Shown here in pieces: positions 8,015-11,680 of a stretch of 11,680 nucleotides of DNA. Below the pieces are notes generated by a model. The model ran no database searches, was not told the DNA's origin, and saw only the letters and a list, made by a program, of their open reading frames with translations. Positions within the stretch are counted from its first letter, which is position 1; every line of letters begins with the position of its first letter. The translations under genes and the position numbers were made by a program. The stretch comes from an uncultured Holdemanella sp. GTDB taxonomy: Bacteria; Bacillota_I; Bacilli_A; Erysipelotrichales; Erysipelotrichaceae. The stretch lies in NCBI RefSeq assembly GCF_934772795.1, contig NZ_CAKVMR010000066.1, positions 1 to 11,680 on the forward strand, in the 5' to 3' direction.

Positions 8015-9247
8015 TTACATATCCTTCTTTCCAATATCATTTCTATGAAATAAATCTTTGCAGTGAATCTTTTCTAATTCTGCATATGTATGATCAAATG
8101 CTGTCTGTAAATCATCTTCTAAAGTAACGACCATTAATACACGTCCACCATCTGTGACTAATCCTTCATCTGTCATTTTTGTTCCCATGTGGAAAACTAA
8201 TCCATCCACATCATCAACACCTGTAATCAAAGATCCTTTTGTAGAGCTTGCAGGATAGTTTGTACTTGCTAAAACAACACCATGACTGACTTTATCTGTC
8301 CATTTTAATTCAACTGGTTTATTATCCATTAAATCTAAAATAGCTTGTACAAAATCACTTTCTAATCGAGGTAAAATAACTTCGGCTTCTGGATCTCCAA
8401 AACGCGCATTGAATTCAATGGTTTTGATGCCTTTTTCTGTCAACATCAATCCACCATATAAGAAGCCAGTGAATGGAACACCTTCTTTAACCATAGCACT
8501 TGCCATTGGTTTCATAATTTCATTCATAGCTTCATCAATAATTTCAGGAGTAATCTTTTTAACTGGACTATAAGATCCCATACCACCTGTATTTGGGCCT
8601 TTATCTCCATCAAATACACACTTGTGATCTTGAGCTACTTCTAAAGGGATAACTGTTTCATTGTGTACTAGACAGATCAAAGAAAATTCAAATCCAAATA
8701 AACATTCTTCAATCACAACCGAATTATTTTCAATCGCAAAGGCAATGTCCAAGGCTTCTTTAGCCTGTTCCAAGGTAGAAGCTACCGTAACACCTTTTCC
8801 GGCTTTTAAACCATCTTCCTTGATAACGATTGGAGCCCCTTGTTCTTGTACATAAGTCCATGCTGAATCTAAATCATAGAATGTTTTATAAGCAGCTGTT
8901 GGAATATTGTATTTTGCCATAATCTTCTTGGCAAAATCTTTACTGGATTCAACTTGAGTCGCCTTTTTATCGGGTCCAAAAATCTTTAACCCTTCTTTTT
9001 TAAACGCATCTACAACACCTAGAGCTAAAGTTGCCTCAGGACCTACGATGGTTAAATCAACATTTCTTTCTTTTGCCAAAGCGACAAGACCTTCTACATC
9101 ATTGTCTTTCACATCGACACATTCTCCAATTTTTGCCATTCCAGGATTGCCTGGAGCACAAATCAACTCATCACATAAAGCTGAACGTTTACATGCATAC
9201 GCAAGTGCGTGTTCACGTCCGCCCTTACCGATAACTAGTATTTTCAT
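8015..9247 (-). CDS. purD: Phosphoribosylamine--glycine ligase (GARS)
   Basis: This enzyme catalyses step 2 of purine synthesis: phosphoribosylamine plus glycine plus ATP gives glycinamide ribonucleotide. The 410-residue ATP-grasp protein starts with the family N-terminus MKILVIGKGGREHALA. The phosphate-binding loop is IKEDGLKAGKGVTVA (about 142-156), KGPNTGGMGSYSP follows at 216-228, and the metal-binding motif FNARFGDPEAEVILPRL is at 279-295. The C-terminal lobe ends with HRNDIG, like the usual RRDIG. AAAAGGAGATT lies 10 bases before the start. It is the first gene of a two-gene operon with fhs, and directly uses the unstable product of PurF, encoded about 5 kb further downstream in its own unit. 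Confidence 0.97.
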   Translation of the reverse strand: MKILVIGKGGREHALAYACKRSALCDELICAPGNPGMAKIGECVDVKDNDVEGLVALAKERNVDLTIVGPEATLALGVVDAFKKEGLKIFGPDKKATQVESSKDFAKKIMAKYNIPTAAYKTFYDLDSAWTYVQEQGAPIVIKEDGLKAGKGVTVASTLEQAKEALDIAFAIENNSVVIEECLFGFEFSLICLVHNETVIPLEVAQDHKCVFDGDKGPNTGGMGSYSPVKKITPEIIDEAMNEIMKPMASAMVKEGVPFTGFLYGGLMLTEKGIKTIEFNARFGDPEAEVILPRLESDFVQAILDLMDNKPVELKWTDKVSHGVVLASTNYPASSTKGSLITGVDDVDGLVFHMGTKMTDEGLVTDGGRVLMVVTLEDDLQTAFDHTYAELEKIHCKDLFHRNDIGKKDM

Positions 9248-9279
9248 TGCGTTTTAATCTCCTTTTTCTTTACCATTCA

Positions 9280-9288
9280 ATCATAACA
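9280..9288 (-). promoter_or_regulatory. Extended -10 promoter of purD-fhs
   Basis: The minus strand reads TGTTATGAT, five of six -10 matches plus the TG extension, 32 bases upstream of the purD start. It follows directly on the T-run of a hairpin (GACCC-ATTA-GGGGC, about 9295-9309). No purine riboswitch core or PurR box is recognisable in the 122-base gap. Confidence 0.5.
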
Positions 9289-9289
9289 G

Positions 9290-9312
9290 AAAAAAGCCCC
9301 TAATGGGTCTTT
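9290..9312 (-). terminator. Short hairpin with T-run between darA and purD
   Basis: The minus strand reads AAAGACCC-ATTA-GGGGCTTTTTTC. The arms pair with one internal A-G mismatch and are followed by six T in all. It may be a second terminator for darA or a weak attenuator-like element before purD. The extended -10 lies downstream of it, so it cannot attenuate transcripts starting there. Confidence 0.5.
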
Positions 9313-9329
9313 ATTCACAAATTTTTTTA

Positions 9330-9363
9330 ACAGAAAAAGGGTAGAAACAGACTTTCCACCCTT
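9330..9363 (-). terminator. Intrinsic terminator of darA
   Basis: An 11-bp stem with one G-U pair (9337-9347 with 9353-9363) and a 5-base loop is followed on the minus strand by TTTCTG. It starts 7 bases past the darA stop. Confidence 0.8.
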
Positions 9364-9369
9364 CGCTTA

Positions 9370-9693
9370 TTAAACTTTTAAGAATTGTGCTACATCTAGC
9401 ACGAAAATTGTGGCTCCACCAACAGTAACTTCCACAGGAAAACTTGCATAACGGCCAATGTCATAACTAGCTGTACTAGGTACGATTTCCGTTCGCTTAC
9501 TTGAATATTCCTTGATGATATCTATAGCTGCTTCTACTTTTTCGTCTTCACAACCAATGATCAACGTTGTATTGCCTGCGCGAAGGAATCCACCAGTCGT
9601 TGCTAATTTAGTAACAGAAAAACCATTCTTATTTAGTGCATTACTTGCCACTGGACTATCGTCATTTGATAAAATTGCTAGGATAAGTTTCAT
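9370..9693 (-). CDS. darA: Cyclic-di-AMP receptor, PII-like (DarA/PstA family)
   Basis: This is a 107-residue PII-like signal protein that forms trimers and binds cyclic di-AMP in B. subtilis (DarA, formerly YaaQ), S. aureus and Listeria (PstA). The segment TKLATTGGFLRAGNTT at 28-43 is almost identical to those proteins, and the C-terminal strand VGGATIFVL (91-99) is the family end motif. The downstream partner is unknown for the family. From memory, relatives have an Arg two residues before the TKL motif (FRVTKL); here the residue is Ser26 (FSVTKL), which may alter ligand contact. AAAGGTGGGGG precedes the start. In B. subtilis it sits beside tmk and holB; here it is flanked by a tnpB element and purD. 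TATAAT at 9720-9725 is the likely -10. Confidence 0.92.
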   Translation of the reverse strand: MKLILAILSNDDSPVASNALNKNGFSVTKLATTGGFLRAGNTTLIIGCEDEKVEAAIDIIKEYSSKRTEIVPSTASYDIGRYASFPVEVTVGGATIFVLDVAQFLKV

Positions 9694-9719
9694 AGTGCTT
9701 CCCCCACCTTTCTAAAGTT

Positions 9720-9725
9720 ATTATA
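9720..9725 (-). promoter_or_regulatory. -10 element of darA
   Basis: The minus strand reads TATAAT, 26 bases before the darA start and 8 bases after the terminator at 9729-9751. The spacing for a -35 falls inside that hairpin and matches poorly. Confidence 0.5.
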
Positions 9726-9728
9726 CAA

Positions 9729-9751
9729 GAAAAGACTTTCAAATGAAAGTC
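9729..9751 (-). terminator. Terminator downstream of the tnpB/putative omega-RNA segment
   Basis: A 7-bp perfect stem (GACTTTC at 9745-9751 with GAAAGTC at 9734-9740) with loop ATTT is followed on the minus strand by TTTTC. It is modest by stem GC content. It may end the tnpB/RNA transcript, or be an older terminator of the gene that preceded darA before the element arrived. Confidence 0.55.
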
Positions 9752-9973
9752 ACACGTCTAAATAACGTGCCCGGTTCGTTTCCAGTCGTCCGGTAACATT
9801 TCAATAGCCACTCCATCTTTCTGAATCATTCGGTATCCCGATACATTCAGTCTTTTGCGATGGAGTTTTTATTGTATGCTTTGTTTATAAATACTTCAGA
9901 ATTTCATCCATGATCTATGTACCTATCATCCAGTAAGATATCATAAACTTCTGGTTCTGATTATTTATCTCAT
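9752..9973 (-). ncRNA. Candidate omega RNA (reRNA) downstream of tnpB
   Basis: This is the 222-base gap between the tnpB stop and the terminator before darA. On the minus strand, 9810-9866 folds into one nested structure. ACTCCATC (9859-9866) pairs with GATGGAGT (9810-9817), CTGAAT (9845-9850) with ATTCAG (9821-9826), and an inner GTAT-CGGG-ATAC hairpin closes it. Two more hairpins follow: CCGG-ACGA-CTGG (9782-9793) and CACGT/ACGTG (9753-9757 with 9765-9769). The segment 9751-9867 is visibly richer in G+C than its surroundings. In IS200/IS605 elements the guide RNA scaffold overlaps the tnpB 3' end and the right element end, which is where this lies. No family match could be tested, and the exact 5' end, element end and guide are unknown. 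The same bases also contain an in-frame protein-like tail. Confidence 0.4.
9758..9868 (-). pseudogene. Possible remnant of a longer tnpB C-terminus
   Basis: This is a 36-codon open segment, ending in TAG, in the same frame as tnpB but separated from it by about 105 bases holding six in-frame stops. It translates to KLHRKRLNVSGYRM followed by IQKDGVAIEMLPDDWKRTG and HVI. It reads like real protein, with Trp, Gly-Tyr and an acidic-proline turn and no low-complexity sequence. In another frame PEVYDILLDDRYIDHG lies between (about 9907-9954). This could mean that an ancestral longer TnpB tail was broken by frameshifts, or that another gene's end was left here. Alternatively, a GC-richer structured RNA is open by chance. 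Confidence 0.25.
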
Positions 9974-11302
9974 TTAATCTACAAATCCCATGCCTCTTCG
10001 ATTAATGACATAGGCTGCACAATAATGTACACTCAATCCTTTGATTTTTGTATACTTTTCTTTTCCAATCTTACTCGTATTCTTTGGATCTACTTTGATT
10101 ACATCCACTTCATTCATCAAACATTTTCTTTCTAGTTTTTCTAATATCTTTTTATACGCAAAACTCGATAATGTTTTATTTTGTTTTTTAGGTCGATAAA
10201 GCATTCTTGTCTTCAACTGCTTGAAATTCAAGTCTTCAACTACTAGACTCTTCTTCTTGGATTTACAATATTCCATGATTTCAATGGCCAGCTGATACAG
10301 TTCTTCATTTCGTTTATTCTTCGTATTCTCTTTATGGATTGGATACTTCTTGATCAATACGATATTTCCATCCATATTGGTTTCACAAAGTGCTATATGG
10401 TCCACATTGATATCGATTCCTACTGCTCCATACAATGCATCTGTCTTTGGAAGATTCATATGTTTTTCAAATATAGCTTTCACAATAAAGTATTCACCAT
10501 AATCCATCAATTCATAGGCTACAGCCTTATTAGGTGAGTTGTGTTTTTCATTGACTCTGGCATACAGTTCATCCTTGTACTTATGAAACTGCACCTTGAA
10601 TACAATATCCTTCTGCGTACTTCGATAGGTCAACATATCATTATCCACTTTTAATTTGAACAGGTTATTTGAATACTTACCTTGTCTTCTTCCTGGAATC
10701 AACATTCTTCTTGCTCTTTTAAAACGATAGGTATCTAAGTAACCATTTCTTAGATTCTTTTTACCACCAAAACATACAGAAGGCATCTTTCTTTTAAGCT
10801 TGAACTCATTCCGATTTCTTCTGAATTTTAGATTGCGAATGATACTCTTCAATCTTTTAATGTTTGGATCTAATACCTGCACTTCATACAGATAGTCTTC
10901 TTCTGTATATTTCTTTTTCTTGGATCTGTTGATCAGTTTCTCTTTTTCCTTTAAAGCCTTCTTCAATTGTTTCTCATTCTTTTTTATTTTCTTGTTTATC
11001 TTTTTAAGACGAGTCTTGATCATATCTTGATTTTCTTTTTCAAGACATTTAAGGCTTTTCACCAAAGCCTTGGCCTCATTAATGGCAGACAAAGGAAAAT
11101 AATCACTTGTACCATAGAAGGATTTGATCATTCTTTGATCCGTATCTGAATAAGTAACATCCTTATAGGCACGATCAAAACAGATCTTGAATGCCTTATG
11201 AAGCATGCAGTTATACAGTTCAAGATCCTTTTTAATGATGGATTTAGCTTCAGGTTCCAGATCTTTATAATAGATTCTTTGCGACATTGAAAACACCTTC
11301 AT
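9974..11302 (-). CDS. tnpB: TnpB-like RuvC protein (IS200/IS605 OrfB family), variant active site
   Basis: This is a 442-residue TnpB relative. Typical TnpB proteins are RNA-guided DNA nucleases that aid IS200/IS605 persistence and are ancestral to Cas12. The N-terminal half holds a very Lys-rich, helical, probably coiled-coil stretch (about 85-135), then a basic region (155-210). RuvC-I is AVGIDINVDHIALCE (Asp297) and RuvC-II is LVVEDLNF (Glu356). Near the end, DPKNTSKIGKEKY and GLSVHYCAAYVINRRGMGF take the place of the zinc finger and RuvC-III. No CxxC pair is present, and His426 sits where DxNAA normally has Asp. I believe this TSxxG...HxAAxVIxRRGxGF form occurs in other Bacillota TnpB-related proteins. 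AGGAGG lies 9 bases before the start and TATAAT at 11333-11338. No TnpA is in the window. The protein ends 2 residues after GMGF, perhaps truncated. Confidence 0.85.
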   Translation of the reverse strand: MKVFSMSQRIYYKDLEPEAKSIIKKDLELYNCMLHKAFKICFDRAYKDVTYSDTDQRMIKSFYGTSDYFPLSAINEAKALVKSLKCLEKENQDMIKTRLKKINKKIKKNEKQLKKALKEKEKLINRSKKKKYTEEDYLYEVQVLDPNIKRLKSIIRNLKFRRNRNEFKLKRKMPSVCFGGKKNLRNGYLDTYRFKRARRMLIPGRRQGKYSNNLFKLKVDNDMLTYRSTQKDIVFKVQFHKYKDELYARVNEKHNSPNKAVAYELMDYGEYFIVKAIFEKHMNLPKTDALYGAVGIDINVDHIALCETNMDGNIVLIKKYPIHKENTKNKRNEELYQLAIEIMEYCKSKKKSLVVEDLNFKQLKTRMLYRPKKQNKTLSSFAYKKILEKLERKCLMNEVDVIKVDPKNTSKIGKEKYTKIKGLSVHYCAAYVINRRGMGFVD

Positions 11303-11332
11303 AAGACAAGTCCTCCTGTTCTATCCGACTCT

Positions 11333-11338
11333 ATTATA
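11333..11338 (-). promoter_or_regulatory. -10 element of tnpB
   Basis: The minus strand reads TATAAT about 31 bases upstream of the tnpB start. Only poor -35 candidates (GTTAAA at 17 bp) are present. The short leader contains the AGGAGG ribosome site at 11312-11317. Confidence 0.5.
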
Positions 11339-11408
11339 CTATATTCAAAACAGGTTTAACAGATAGATTTGAGACTTTCTAAATTATTTTATTTTTATTA
11401 ATATATCA

Positions 11409-11468
11409 CCAATGTGAATATGTGATATTTATTGATATTCTCACATGTTCACATTAAATTCACATTGG
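11409..11468. repeat. Inverted and direct TTCACATT repeat cluster
   Basis: A perfect 11-bp inverted repeat (CCAATGTGAAT at 11409-11419, ATTCACATTGG at 11458-11468) encloses further copies of the same word. TTCACATT occurs at 11448-11455 and 11459-11466, 11 bp apart (one helical turn), with its complement AATGTGAA at 11411-11418. An inner pair ATGTGA (11420-11425) and TCACAT (11441-11446) repeats it in shorter form. It lies between the leftward tnpB promoter and a rightward open frame, so it could be an operator for a dimeric regulator. It could instead be the left-end hairpin of the tnpB element. Confidence 0.55.
11432..11460 (+). promoter_or_regulatory. Possible rightward promoter inside the repeat cluster
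   Basis: TTGATA (11432-11437), 17 bp, then TAAATT (11455-11460). It is embedded in the TTCACATT repeats, so a protein bound to them would block it. A second candidate is TTGTTT (11500-11505), 17 bp, TATACT (11523-11528), which would start transcription almost at the ATG at 11535. Both are sequence matches only, in AT-rich DNA where such matches are common. Confidence 0.25.
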
Positions 11469-11534
11469 ACACATTCAATTCCGCATCATTTACCTAGTCT
11501 TGTTTACATCTCTATTTAATTCTATACTTCAATT

Positions 11535-11680
11535 ATGGACACCACTTATCATTCTAACATTCCAGTTGAAACTCTATCACTATTAGATTGTGATGTTCGA
11601 AACTTCAATTTTATTCATCCCATCAAGAACATCTTTTTCGACAATATTGAATACATACGAAAACTAGATGCTTCTGGTAA
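11535..11680 (+). CDS. Rightward open frame cut by the window edge, unknown function
   Basis: This is the only likely rightward gene: ATG followed by 47 more open codons to the window end, beginning MDTTYHSNIPVETLSLLD. An in-frame TAA lies at 11517-11519, so 11535 is the first ATG of the frame. No Shine-Dalgarno sequence precedes it. TATACT at 11523-11528 with TTGTTT 17 bp upstream would place the transcript start at or near the ATG, allowing a leaderless message. The composition is polar and ordinary with no repeats. I do not recognise the family, and 48 codons is too little for a secure call. It could equally be a broken gene or chance. Confidence 0.35.
   Translation, partial: MDTTYHSNIPVETLSLLDCDVRNFNFIHPIKNIFFDNIEYIRKLDASG

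Noticed and set aside
9248..9369. Purine riboswitch or PurR-controlled attenuator ahead of purD
   Set aside because: No conserved purine-riboswitch core is seen, the gap is short, and it is filled by the darA terminators plus an extended -10 close to the start codon.
10967..11149. Plus-strand open frame opposite the tnpB N-terminal half
   Set aside because: It is the complement of the Lys-rich helical region, giving a Phe/Leu-rich shadow without a ribosome site. The same holds for the other plus-strand frames across 2770-10540.
9733..11377. GAAAGTCT occurs on the minus strand at both sides of tnpB (near 9733-9740 and about 11366-11373), like a target-site duplication
   Set aside because: IS200/IS605 elements do not make target duplications, the match is only 8 bases in AT-rich DNA, and the right copy is part of a terminator stem.
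9958..11468. CRISPR array or Cas operon next to the TnpB-like protein
   Set aside because: No regularly spaced identical repeats are present, and the TTCACATT copies are too short and irregular. No adaptation genes lie nearby in the window.

Overview
The window is an AT-rich, gene-dense stretch of a Bacillota (Firmicutes) chromosome. Pointers to this group are strong AGGAGG-type ribosome binding sites, a B. subtilis-type PurF with an N-terminal propeptide and iron-sulfur cysteines, a DarA/PstA-type cyclic-di-AMP receptor, a monofunctional formate-tetrahydrofolate ligase and peptidase T. An anaerobic gut member, for example of the Erysipelotrichales, would fit, but that placement is inference. 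Every confidently called gene lies on the minus strand, so transcription runs from high to low coordinates.

In transcription order: at 11302-9974 is a TnpB-like RuvC protein of the IS200/IS605 OrfB family with no TnpA beside it, followed by an unusually structured, relatively GC-rich segment (9751-9867) that is a candidate omega/reRNA. Next come darA (9693-9370), then purD and fhs, one base apart (9247-6343), which supply phosphoribosylglycinamide and 10-formyl-THF for purine synthesis. They are followed by pepT (6264-5020), a tRNA-Leu/tRNA-Thr pair (4963-4792), a SIS-domain phosphosugar-binding protein (4696-3977) and an AI-2E-family membrane protein (3925-2819). The last unit is a probable purF - HAD phosphatase - trxA operon (2757-154). 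Upstream of tnpB (11303-11680) lies AT-rich DNA with a cluster of inverted and direct TTCACATT repeats, then a short, rightward, window-truncated open frame.

Most transcription units end in a good intrinsic terminator, often overlapping the last codons of the gene. In several junctions the next promoter is an extended -10 (TGnTATAAT-like) starting only a few bases after the terminator T-tract. PurF (step 1) and PurD (step 2) catalyse the first two steps of de novo purine synthesis, and Fhs feeds the folate-dependent formylations. They sit in separate short units, not in one large pur operon.

Most of the window is ordinary housekeeping sequence. The part worth attention is the tnpB locus. The protein has RuvC-I Asp and RuvC-II Glu, but a His where the third acidic residue usually lies and no CxxC zinc finger. 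Its 3' flank contains nested hairpins and also an in-frame, protein-like tail cut off by several stops, so it is either an RNA-guided (possibly catalytically altered) system or a decaying element.
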